Shown piece after piece: positions 51,890-60,141 of a stretch of 64,000 nt of DNA. The position numbers and the translations under genes are program-made. The notes beneath the pieces were generated by a model. It was not told the origin of the DNA, made no database searches, and saw only the letters and a list, made by a program, of their open reading frames with translations. Origin of the DNA: Flavobacterium sp. LMO8. GTDB taxonomy: Bacteria; Bacteroidota; Bacteroidia; Flavobacteriales; Flavobacteriaceae. The stretch covers positions 174,242-238,241 of the forward strand of contig NZ_WIBJ01000033.1 of assembly GCF_009495755.1 (NCBI RefSeq). Direction: 5' to 3'. Every line of letters starts with the position of its first letter. Position 1 is the stretch's first letter.

Positions 51890-54337
51890 TTATGGTTTTC
51901 CCATAAAATCGCCTTCACCACCATTATCTTCTCTAGGTTGTCTTTCTCTTTCGTTTTTCTTTTTGTTAAAACGATATGTAAAGGTTAGCATAACTTGTCT
52001 TTCTCTCCATTGCATTTCGCTGTACGAACTAACAACATTTGGAATTTCAGTTTCTGAAATTCTTTTTCTAGAGTTAAAAACATCGCTAATATTTAATGAA
52101 AGACTTGCTTTGTCTTTTAAGAAATCTTTGCTAAAGGCTAAGTTCATAGAAGCTACACCTAACGATTTACCTTGAGCGTTTGTTTGTGGAGCATTGTAAG
52201 TTCCGTTAGTTTGCCAATCAATTTTAAATGGTAATGTAACTTTAGATGTAATTCTTGCAAACCAAGTTAAAGCAACATTATCAAAATTCTGATTTATTGT
52301 ATTTCCTAAATAATCAACATAAGAATAATCACCTTGAGTTTCATTTCTAAATGCATTAAAGTTTCCATTCAATCTCCACCATTTGTAAGGAGTATAGTTT
52401 AAATTAAACTCAAAACCAGCTCTATATTGTTTTGCTAAGTTAATTGGAGTGCTTAGAATTACAGGAACACCATCTACAAATAATCCAGATTCTTTTCTAA
52501 TAAATTGAAAAGACTCGTTAGTTACATTTATATAAGCCGATGTATTGAATGTTAATTTATTCCATTTTTTTAAATAGCCTAAATCAATTGCGTCAGTCAT
52601 TGAAGGGTCTAAATCTGGATTTCCTTGAAAGATATTAATGTTACTTGATAATGAAGAAACAGGATTTAAGAAACGACCTCTAGGACGATTAATTCTTTTA
52701 CTGTAACTCAAACTAACAGAACTAGATTCTGAAAATTCATAATTTACTGTAGCTGATGGGAAAAAATTATTGTATTTTTTTGTGTTGTAATTATCTTCTA
52801 ATAGCGAATTCACTTCTATTTTACTATCTTCAAATCTTAATCCTAAAAAGTAAGAGAATTTATTGATTTTAGAACCATACTGCGTGTAAAATGCATTTAC
52901 ATTTTCTATATATTCTAAAGTGCTAGAAAAATCAGAATCATCCGAAACTACAAATCCAGTTAAATTGTTTAAGAAACTTCCTCTATATCCAGCCTCAAAA
53001 CGACCACTTTTTCCAATAGGCAACACATAATCAGCTTGAATTAAATTCCTTTGTTGCTTTTGTTTATTAGAGGTTTCTTGTAATTCTAAAGAAGATGGAT
53101 CACCAAGATATTGATCTGTTATAGTTGCAAATTCGTTTTCTCTATTTTGGGAAACAGCTAAATCAATAGTTAGTTTGTGGTCTTCTTTTTTAAAGTTTTT
53201 AGTAAAGTTTGATGAATATTCAATACTAAATTCGTCACTTTTTTGATCGTTTAAACGATTTCTAACATCTGTTGGGTTGTTAGAAGCATCAAAATAATTA
53301 AAATAAACGTCATCAGGGTTTTTACCATTATTCTCTCTAAAAGTTAACGCATTTGTCCAAGTTAAAGATTTAGACAAATTTAAATCAATACCAAAATTGG
53401 CATTGTATCCCTCCCTTTCTCTATCGTTAGTTCTTCTTTCTTCAATAAAACTTCTCGTTGAACCATCGGGATTAAAATACTCGGCATCAACCAACGAATT
53501 TCCTGGATTGTTTCTGTAATTATATCCGAAGTTTGAGAATAGGTTGTAGCTATCACTTTTCTTATTCAAATTAATGCTCGTTCCATACGTTTCAGGATCA
53601 CCCACATTAACCATTACAGAACCATTAACACCATTTGCTTTTCCTTTTCTTAGAACAATATTAATAATACCACCACCACCTTCAGCGTCATAACGAGCCG
53701 ATGGATTAGTTATAACTTCCACTTTTTCAACAGATTCTGCAGGTAACAATTTTAAGGCATCAGCAATATTAATTCCAGCTAAACCAGAAGGTTTTCCGTC
53801 AATTAAAATTTTCACACTTTCATTTCCTCTTAATGCTACTGTTCCTTCAGCATCAACAGTTACAGATGGAACATTGTCAAGTACATCACTTACGGTACCG
53901 CCTTTAACCATCATGTCTTTACCTACGTTGTATACTCTTTTATCAAGTTTTATTTCAACTGTAGATTTTTCAGCAATAACTTCAATTTCATTTAACTGAG
54001 CCACATCAGCAGCCATTTGGATTGTTCCTAAATTTACGTCAGTTGTGAATTCTTTTTGTGGAATAGTTACACTTTTGAAAGAAATAAATTCAGCTCTTAC
54101 ATTGTAATTTCCTGAAGTAACTTCAAATTTAAAATTACCATTTTCATCTGTAATTCCACCAGAAAGTTGTTTGGTTGTAGCGTTTTCAAAAACGATAGTG
54201 GCATATTCTAAAGGGAGATCAGTACCCTTTTCAATTACTTTTCCAGAAATGGTAATTTTTTTTCCTTCTGGTCGTTGTGCAAAAGCTGATAAACTCACTA
54301 GAATGGTTAGTACTAAAATAAAATTTTTCTTTATCAT
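51890..54337 (-). CDS. TonB-dependent outer membrane receptor, OMP_b-brl family
   Basis: 815 aa. A signal peptide (ending AFAQR, about residue 20) is followed by a CarboxypepD_reg-like domain (KKITISGKVIEKGTDLPLEYATIVFENAT...GNFKFEVTSGNYNVRAEFISF, about 25-110), a plug domain (KLDKRVYNVGKDMMVKGGTVSDVLDNVPSVTVDAEGTVALRG..SVKILIDGKPSG, about 130-230, with the NPSARYDAEGGGGIINIVLRKG segment) and a 22-stranded barrel ending in a Pro/Gly-rich tail (RERQPREDNGGEGDFMGKP). The final residues after the barrel are unusual because the last aromatic signal (VMLTFTYRF) lies 31 residues before the end. The substrate is unknown. No SusD partner is adjacent, so it is not a polysaccharide-utilisation pair. 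Confidence 0.92.
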   Translation of the reverse strand: MIKKNFILVLTILVSLSAFAQRPEGKKITISGKVIEKGTDLPLEYATIVFENATTKQLSGGITDENGNFKFEVTSGNYNVRAEFISFKSVTIPQKEFTTDVNLGTIQMAADVAQLNEIEVIAEKSTVEIKLDKRVYNVGKDMMVKGGTVSDVLDNVPSVTVDAEGTVALRGNESVKILIDGKPSGLAGINIADALKLLPAESVEKVEVITNPSARYDAEGGGGIINIVLRKGKANGVNGSVMVNVGDPETYGTSINLNKKSDSYNLFSNFGYNYRNNPGNSLVDAEYFNPDGSTRSFIEERRTNDREREGYNANFGIDLNLSKSLTWTNALTFRENNGKNPDDVYFNYFDASNNPTDVRNRLNDQKSDEFSIEYSSNFTKNFKKEDHKLTIDLAVSQNRENEFATITDQYLGDPSSLELQETSNKQKQQRNLIQADYVLPIGKSGRFEAGYRGSFLNNLTGFVVSDDSDFSSTLEYIENVNAFYTQYGSKINKFSYFLGLRFEDSKIEVNSLLEDNYNTKKYNNFFPSATVNYEFSESSSVSLSYSKRINRPRGRFLNPVSSLSSNINIFQGNPDLDPSMTDAIDLGYLKKWNKLTFNTSAYINVTNESFQFIRKESGLFVDGVPVILSTPINLAKQYRAGFEFNLNYTPYKWWRLNGNFNAFRNETQGDYSYVDYLGNTINQNFDNVALTWFARITSKVTLPFKIDWQTNGTYNAPQTNAQGKSLGVASMNLAFSKDFLKDKASLSLNISDVFNSRKRISETEIPNVVSSYSEMQWRERQVMLTFTYRFNKKKNERERQPREDNGGEGDFMGKP

Positions 54338-54362
54338 AAATATTTTTTTGCAAATAGGACTA

Positions 54363-54370
54363 CAAAAGTA
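54363..54370 (-). promoter_or_regulatory. -7 element of the TonB receptor gene
   Basis: TACTTTTG on the minus strand lies 25 bp before the start codon. No clear -33 TTG. Confidence 0.45.
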
Positions 54371-54409
54371 ACTTTTGGTTTAGCCGTTAAATGCTAAATC
54401 TTTGTTAAA

Positions 54410-54754
54410 CTATTTAATGATTTCGTTAATCTTTTCTTTTGGTCTTGCAATAATGGCTTTATCACCATTTATAATTATTGGACGTTCTATTAATTTTGGA
54501 TTTTCAAGCATGGCTTGAACTATTTGAGCATCGCTTAATTGTTTTCCTTTGAAGTTTTCAATCCAGATACTTTCTTTAGTTCTAACCAATTCGATAGGGC
54601 TTATGTTTAGTTTTTTAATTACTTCTTCTAGCTCTACTTTTGTAAAAGGTTCGTCAAGATATTTTCGTATTTCAAAAGGTTGATTTAAGTTTTCAATTTC
54701 GCACAAACCTTCTCTCGATTTGGTACATCTTGGGTTATGGTAAATGGTTATCAT
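54410..54754 (-). CDS. ArsC-family arsenate reductase / Spx-fold protein
   Basis: 114 aa from the ATG at 54754 (MITIYHNPRCTKSREGL); the longer frame begins at a GTG. It has the thioredoxin-like ArsC fold: a single redox Cys in NPRCTKSR, KYLDEPFTKVEL, and the arsenate-site RPIIINGDKAIIARPKE (Arg residues). Such proteins reduce arsenate with glutaredoxin or, in this type of host, probably a bacillithiol-based partner such as YtxJ. A specific ars operon is not present, so a role in general redox repair is equally possible. Confidence 0.88.
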   Translation of the reverse strand: MITIYHNPRCTKSREGLCEIENLNQPFEIRKYLDEPFTKVELEEVIKKLNISPIELVRTKESIWIENFKGKQLSDAQIVQAMLENPKLIERPIIINGDKAIIARPKEKINEIIK

Positions 54755-54820
54755 AATTTTATTTTTCACAAAGAAATAAAAAATAGTACTTTAGTAGCAA
54801 ACTTAATTCGTTTAAAAAGT

Positions 54821-55747
54821 ATGTATATCGAACAATTAAAATCTAAAAAAGTTAACTTATTTTCTTATTTACCAATTCCTTTGGGTTTCATTTTATTGAT
54901 GTTTTTCAACTTCATTATGTCTGATGGTGTAGATACAAATGAAGTTATTCAGCAGACTATAAGCATGATAGGCGTTAATTTAACTTTTGTAGTGTTAGTG
55001 GGTCCGCTTGCTTTTGGTTTATTGTTAGTTCTTTTTTGGGTTAAATTTGTACAAGGACAAACTTTAAAAAGTTTAACTACATCGAGAGCTAAAGTAGATT
55101 GGAAACGTGTTTTTTTCTCATTTTTCTTGTGGGGAAGTATTACAACTGCCATGATTTTCGCACTTTATTACACCCAACCCGAAAATTTTGTTTGGAATTT
55201 TAAACCCGAAAAGTTTTTCATTTTTTTAATTCTGGCAATAATTTTAGTCCCAATGCAAACTAGCTTTGAAGAATATCTTTTTAGAGCACATATGATGCAA
55301 GGAATTGGTTTAGCCACTAACAGCAGATTAATTCCTTTGATTGTGACTTCGGTTTTATTTGGTTTAATGCATATTGCCAATCCAGAGGTAGGAAAAATTG
55401 GTTACATCATAATGGTATATTACATTGGAACGGGTTTTTTCCTAGGTATTATGACTTTAATGGATGAAGGTTTAGAATTAGCTTTAGGATTTCATGCAGC
55501 AAATAATTTAATAGGAGCACTTCTTGTTACTGCAGATTGGACAGCGTTTCAAACCAATTCAATTTTAAAAGATGTATCAGAACCATCAGCGGGATTTGAT
55601 GTTTTAACACCAGTCTTCGTAATATTTCCTATTTTACTTTTTATTTTTTCGAAGATGTACAATTGGAAAAATTGGAAAGAAAAATTAACAGGTAAATTAA
55701 TTGTAACTAATGAATTAGATACTATAACAAATGATTCCAAATTATAA
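54821..55747 (+). CDS. CPBP-family intramembrane metalloprotease
   Basis: 308 aa from the ATG at 54821 (MYIEQLKSKKVNLFSYLPIPLG); the open frame extends to 54737 but would overlap the divergent ArsC-type gene. About eight membrane helices carry the CPBP/CAAX protease motifs: EEYLFRAHMM (motif 1, EExxxR), FGLMHIANP (motif 2, FxxxH) and LGFHAANNLIGALLV (motif 3, HxxxN). The family cleaves peptides in the membrane. Its stop overlaps the menE start by 17 nt, so the two are co-transcribed; a link to menaquinone is unproven. Confidence 0.9.
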   Translation: MYIEQLKSKKVNLFSYLPIPLGFILLMFFNFIMSDGVDTNEVIQQTISMIGVNLTFVVLVGPLAFGLLLVLFWVKFVQGQTLKSLTTSRAKVDWKRVFFSFFLWGSITTAMIFALYYTQPENFVWNFKPEKFFIFLILAIILVPMQTSFEEYLFRAHMMQGIGLATNSRLIPLIVTSVLFGLMHIANPEVGKIGYIIMVYYIGTGFFLGIMTLMDEGLELALGFHAANNLIGALLVTADWTAFQTNSILKDVSEPSAGFDVLTPVFVIFPILLFIFSKMYNWKNWKEKLTGKLIVTNELDTITNDSKL

Positions 55748-56783
55748 AAACATTCACAATCGTTTCAAAATAAATGGAGTTCATTTAGATAAAGAAGCGC
55801 TTTTTCAATTGGCTTACATTTTTATAAAGGAGGGAGAGGTTTATGAAAAAGAGTTAGGTGAATTTTTATTAGATTGGTTAGACGATAAAGAAACCATACA
55901 ATTAACTACTTCAGGAACAACCGGAGCGCCTAAAATCATCACAATAAACAAGGAAGCAATGGTAAATTCTGCAATTGCTACTGGAAACTTTTTCGATTTG
56001 CATCCTAAAGATAAAGCTTTGTTGTGTTTATCAGCACGTTATATTGCAGGAAAAATGATGATTGTTCGTGCTATGTTGCTTGGTTTAGAGTTAGATATTA
56101 TGGCACCGAGTTCACATTTAGATGATTTATTAGTAGATAAATGTTATGATTTTGTTGCTATTGTTCCGTTTCAAGCTGAAAATAGCATTGAAAAACTAAA
56201 TCAAATTAAAAAAATAATTATTGGTGGAGCTAAAGTTTCGGATGAATTAGCATTAAAGTTAAAAGATGTAAAATCTGAAATCTATGAAACATATGGAATG
56301 ACAGAAACCATTACGCATATTGCTGCAAAAAAAATAGGTGAGGAGTATTTTAATGTTTTGGAACATGTTTCAATTGCTACAGATGATAGAAATTGCTTGG
56401 TAATTGACGCTCCAAGCATAACAAATGAAAAAATTGTTACCAATGACATTGTAGAAATTCATAGCGAAAAGCAATTTGAATGGTTAGGTCGTTATGACAA
56501 TGTAATTAATAGTGGTGGAGTCAAATTGTTTCCTGAACAAATTGAAGCTAAGTTGGCAACTCAGATTGCTAATCGTTTTTTTATTACAGGACTTCCTGAT
56601 GTAATTTTAGGAACAAAAGTAGTTTTGGTAATTGAAGGTAAAATGGAAAAGTTAGATACATCTATCTTTAATGCATTAGAAAAATTTGAAAAACCAAAAG
56701 ATATTGTTTTTGTAACAGAATTCGTTGAAACAGAAACCAAAAAGATTAATCGAACCGAAACTTTAAAAAATATTAAAACATAA
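55731..56783 (+). CDS. menE: o-Succinylbenzoate-CoA ligase (MenE-type, short form)
   Basis: 350 aa, shorter than the about 450-490 aa of classical MenE. The AMP-binding domain is recognisable: TTSGTTGAPKIITINK (the P-loop), RYIAGKMMIVRAMLLG, YETYGMTETITHIA and GRYDNVINSGGVKLFPEQIEAKL, with the lysine-carrying C-terminal segment FVETETKKINRTETLKNI. It adenylates o-succinylbenzoate and forms its CoA ester in menaquinone synthesis. Bacteroidota commonly have this compact form. It overlaps the CPBP gene. Other men genes are outside the window. Confidence 0.88.
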   Translation: MIPNYKNIHNRFKINGVHLDKEALFQLAYIFIKEGEVYEKELGEFLLDWLDDKETIQLTTSGTTGAPKIITINKEAMVNSAIATGNFFDLHPKDKALLCLSARYIAGKMMIVRAMLLGLELDIMAPSSHLDDLLVDKCYDFVAIVPFQAENSIEKLNQIKKIIIGGAKVSDELALKLKDVKSEIYETYGMTETITHIAAKKIGEEYFNVLEHVSIATDDRNCLVIDAPSITNEKIVTNDIVEIHSEKQFEWLGRYDNVINSGGVKLFPEQIEAKLATQIANRFFITGLPDVILGTKVVLVIEGKMEKLDTSIFNALEKFEKPKDIVFVTEFVETETKKINRTETLKNIKT

Positions 56784-56785
56784 AA

Positions 56786-56808
56786 AAAGAAGACTAATTG
56801 TCTTCTTT
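56786..56808. terminator. Hairpin between menE and the second M1 peptidase gene
   Basis: AAAGAAGAC (56786-56794), a 5-nt loop and GTCTTCTTT (56800-56808). The stem is A/T-rich and covers the M1 stop codon, so it is a weaker terminator than others here. Confidence 0.6.
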
Positions 56809-58413
56809 AATTTTAACATAAAACTGATTATCGTAAATTTGAAAACTCTTTTTACTGAGTTTTTTTAGTTTAATTTTTTGCTCTTTTAATGTTGGTTTTA
56901 ACCTGATTTTTTTGTCTTCAAAACCAATATCAATAGGCATATTGAAGTCTTCATTTACATTATCCCACGAATAATATAAATAATCGCCTTTTACTTTATA
57001 AATGAATACAGGAACCTGATTGGTATACAAATATTGTCTAAATACTGGTGTTAAATCTGTACCAGAAGCCTTGTTAAAGTAGTCAATTACGGTGTCAGAA
57101 GTAATAATTTTCTTTTTGAAAGTTTCTGAATAATCATAAATCATTTTCCACCATTTTTCATCATCTCCAATAATGTGTCTTAACGTGTTTAATAATAACG
57201 AACCTTTGTAATACATGTCACCAGAACCTTCATTATTCACTCCGTATTGTCCAATAATAGGTTTGTCATTTCGTACATTTTTAGCTTGACCATTAATGTA
57301 TTTCATGGCATCATCATAGCCTTTTATACATTCGATAAATACTGTTTCAGAGTATGTTGTAAAGCCTTCATGAATCCACATATCGGCAATATCCATGCTT
57401 GTAATACTGTTTCCAAACCATTCGTGGCCTGTTTCGTGAATCGTAATATAATCGAAAAACATACCAACACCTGTTCCTGATAGGTCATAACCCATGTAGC
57501 CTTTTTTATACTTGTTCCCATAAGCAACAGCACTTTGATGTTCCATACCTAAATATGGTGTTTCAACTAATTTATAGCCATCTTCCCAAAAAGGGTAGCG
57601 ACCAAATTTCGACTGAAAACATTCCATCATCGGTTTCACTTCCATAAAATGTTCGCGAGCTTTCGCTTCATTTTCTCTTAAAACATAATAATCTAAGTCC
57701 AAATCAGGCATTTTATCCTGAATGTGAACATAATCGGCAATATTTACCGTTATTGTGTAATTGTTAATTGGGTTTTTAACTTCCCAATCCCAACGAGTAT
57801 AACCATTTTTCAAATCTTGAGAACCTAAAAAACGTCCGTTTGAAACATTCATTAGGCCATTTGGAACAGCTACTTTGATTGAAGCACCATTATCTGGTTC
57901 ATCTGTTTGTGAATCTTTTACTGGATACCACAAACTTGCTCCAGTTCCTTGAACCGCAACTGCGATAAAGTCTTTATCAGCTTTATCTTTTGAAAATACA
58001 AAACCACCATCCCAAGGTGCATTTTTGGCAATTCTTGGATTTCCTGAATAATAAAACTTTAATTTATGATTCGATTTTGAAGCTAATTTTTCTGGGAAAT
58101 CAATGAAAACTGCATCGTTGTCCCTTTTGTATTTTAAATTTTTAGAATTCCAAATAATCGAATCCACTTTCATATTTTCAAATAAATCTACTTGAATTTT
58201 TTGAGAAGGAATTACGACATCAAAAGTAATTTCATTAAACCCTTTGATACTTTTTTGTTCTGGATTTATGGTAATATTTAAGTCATAACGTTTTACATCA
58301 TAAGAAGTTCTCTCTATACGCAAACCACCTTGAAGTGAATCACGACGTGTAAATTGAGCATTGATTTGTTGAATTCCTATTAGAGTTAGGACAACTAAAA
58401 AACTGTTTTTCAT
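56794..58413 (-). CDS. Secreted M1-family metallopeptidase, short form
   Basis: 539 aa from the ATG at 58413 (MKNSFLVVLTLIGIQQINAQ), with a signal peptide; a TTG five codons upstream is the only alternative. The zinc site is TIHETGHEWFGN (HExxH) followed by WIHEGFTTYSE with the third ligand Glu, and GMEHQSAVAYG replaces the usual GAMEN motif (Asn to His). The protein lacks the C-terminal helical domain of the other M1 enzyme at 19951. It probably trims peptides in the periplasm or outside. Confidence 0.92.
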   Translation of the reverse strand: MKNSFLVVLTLIGIQQINAQFTRRDSLQGGLRIERTSYDVKRYDLNITINPEQKSIKGFNEITFDVVIPSQKIQVDLFENMKVDSIIWNSKNLKYKRDNDAVFIDFPEKLASKSNHKLKFYYSGNPRIAKNAPWDGGFVFSKDKADKDFIAVAVQGTGASLWYPVKDSQTDEPDNGASIKVAVPNGLMNVSNGRFLGSQDLKNGYTRWDWEVKNPINNYTITVNIADYVHIQDKMPDLDLDYYVLRENEAKAREHFMEVKPMMECFQSKFGRYPFWEDGYKLVETPYLGMEHQSAVAYGNKYKKGYMGYDLSGTGVGMFFDYITIHETGHEWFGNSITSMDIADMWIHEGFTTYSETVFIECIKGYDDAMKYINGQAKNVRNDKPIIGQYGVNNEGSGDMYYKGSLLLNTLRHIIGDDEKWWKMIYDYSETFKKKIITSDTVIDYFNKASGTDLTPVFRQYLYTNQVPVFIYKVKGDYLYYSWDNVNEDFNMPIDIGFEDKKIRLKPTLKEQKIKLKKLSKKSFQIYDNQFYVKIKEDN

Positions 58414-58500
58414 AAGGCTTGTTTTCAAAATCTAAATATAAGAGTTTGAATTTGAAAAAATGTTACAAAAAGAGGTTAAATTTTATACTAAATTAATTTA

Positions 58501-58508
58501 TATATTTG
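58501..58508 (+). promoter_or_regulatory. -7 element of the seven-helix protein gene
   Basis: TATATTTG lies 23 bp before the start codon at 58531. No clear -33 TTG. Confidence 0.5.
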
Positions 58509-58530
58509 TCTTGTAATTTATAAAAGTCTT

Positions 58531-59811
58531 ATGCATTTCAAAACATTTTATCTTATTGTATTATTTGGCACTTCATTATTAAGTGGGATATATTTGATAC
58601 ATATCTGGATAAAACGTAAAAATACAAGTAATGTTTTTTTGAAAGAATCTAATGTTGCATTGTTATTAATAGCTTTAACATTTTTTCACAGAACATTTAT
58701 ATCTGCAAATAAATTATTTGAAATTCAAGATTTTTCATTGAATTATGTAGTTGTTGATAGAATGATATCATCAGTGAGTAATTTAATTTTTCTAATTAGT
58801 ATATCATATTTTCCTTTGTTGAATGAGGAGAATAAATTAACTAGATTAATTAAACAAAGAGAAAAGTGGTATACTGTTGTATTTATAGTATTTATATTCA
58901 TAGTTTCTATTTTTACTTTTTTAGATAAATTTTATGAAAGTTTTGGACTTATATCTCGAATAAGTATTGTTGTTTTAGATGCATTAGTGTCTATTTCTTG
59001 TATGCTTTTATTAGGATATATTATGTCTTTATCATTATCAGGTTTTAAGTTAAGTTCAGTTGTATTAAATTTCATTAAAATAAGTTTTGTGTTATTTTCT
59101 ACTACACAAATTATATTACCATTATCTAAAATTTTACCTGAGCTATTATTTCAATTTTACCCAATTTTTTTAGCCGTTTTTTTAATTTTTTATTTTGGAT
59201 TTATAATTTCATTTTTTATGTATTTTTTATCCTTGGAATATCAAATTTCTGCTATTCAATTTCAGGATGAAAGTTTAGGAAATGATTCCGTTGAAACTTT
59301 AAATAAAGTAATCAAAATTGATTCAATAGAGATTGGATTTATAAATAAGTTTAACTCATATTTAAAACTGAAATTAGAATTGTCAAATACAGAAATTGTT
59401 GAAGTTAAAATTGAGAATAATAAATTGTTACATCCGTTTTTATATTGGTTACTTTTTTCAGTCGCAAAAAAGAATGATATATTACTCTTTCATAACGATA
59501 TATCAGTAGCTAAATTTAGAATGATAGAATATTTTAATAAAAATTCACATTATAAATTAACTCAAGACTTATTATTTGCAAATGAAAATGGAGAGTATTC
59601 TTTTTTGATTAATAATGATTCAATTGAAATTAAAGAAAAAGAAATGTTATTAACAAAAAAAACGTTTTTAGAAATTATTCTAAAGTATTCTGAATGTTTT
59701 ATTCCTTTTTTTGATTCGAAACATAGTAATAATTTTAAAACAAAGTTTGATAAAATCAAAAATATCAAAGAGAATAGTTCCCAGCTATTAAAAAATCTAC
59801 TCCAGATTTAA
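58531..59811 (+). CDS. Seven-helix membrane protein with a C-terminal cytoplasmic domain, unknown function
   Basis: 426 aa. Seven hydrophobic helices occupy residues about 5-235 (for example FYLIVLFGTSLLSGIYLIHIW, TVVFIVFIFIVSIFTFL, ISIVVLDALVSISCMLLLGYIM and FLAVFLIFYFGFIISFFMYFL), with a short first loop. The layout resembles the 7TM sensor halves of flavobacterial AraC or LytTR-like regulators. The remaining 190 residues (ESLGNDSVETLNKVIKID... onward) are soluble with alternating helices and strands, without a recognisable helix-turn-helix, kinase or cyclase motif. It stands alone just upstream of the type IX surface protein gene. The function is unknown. Confidence 0.75.
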   Translation: MHFKTFYLIVLFGTSLLSGIYLIHIWIKRKNTSNVFLKESNVALLLIALTFFHRTFISANKLFEIQDFSLNYVVVDRMISSVSNLIFLISISYFPLLNEENKLTRLIKQREKWYTVVFIVFIFIVSIFTFLDKFYESFGLISRISIVVLDALVSISCMLLLGYIMSLSLSGFKLSSVVLNFIKISFVLFSTTQIILPLSKILPELLFQFYPIFLAVFLIFYFGFIISFFMYFLSLEYQISAIQFQDESLGNDSVETLNKVIKIDSIEIGFINKFNSYLKLKLELSNTEIVEVKIENNKLLHPFLYWLLFSVAKKNDILLFHNDISVAKFRMIEYFNKNSHYKLTQDLLFANENGEYSFLINNDSIEIKEKEMLLTKKTFLEIILKYSECFIPFFDSKHSNNFKTKFDKIKNIKENSSQLLKNLLQI

Positions 59812-60141
59812 TTTGTAAGTATCTGTTTTTTATAGTTTTATAAATTACATTTTATTACATTTTATTATTTCTATTCAATTTTTTACATTTTAACTTATCA
59901 TTAAAATACATTTGAGAGTATTCAATAAATGTGTTTTTATATGGTAAAAAATTATGCATATTCTTTTCTGAATTTACTTCATTCCTTTTTAAAGGTTTTT
60001 TTTAAGGCGTCAAACTTCTATAATTTGACAATTTCACAAATAATACTTAAGTCTTCCTCAAAATATGATGGTTTAAGCAAATTATTTGAAAAAGGTCGTC
60101 TACATTATTCTCAAATTTATTAACTAAAACTTAATTCAATC
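59812..60141. other. 330-bp leader region of the surface protein gene
   Basis: A TACATTTG -7 box at 59907-59914 would place transcription start near 59920. An open frame of 64 codons starts at 59929 and ends at 60123 (MCFYMVKNYAYSFLNLLHSF...), but it has no family resemblance and atypical composition (many Phe, Tyr, Ser), so I treat it as a long 5' leader rather than a gene. There is no terminator hairpin for the upstream gene. Confidence 0.5.

Noticed and set aside
59929..60123. 64-codon gene before the surface protein
   Set aside because: No homology recognised, atypical composition, and it fits better as part of a 5' leader. A -7 box shortly upstream keeps it possible.
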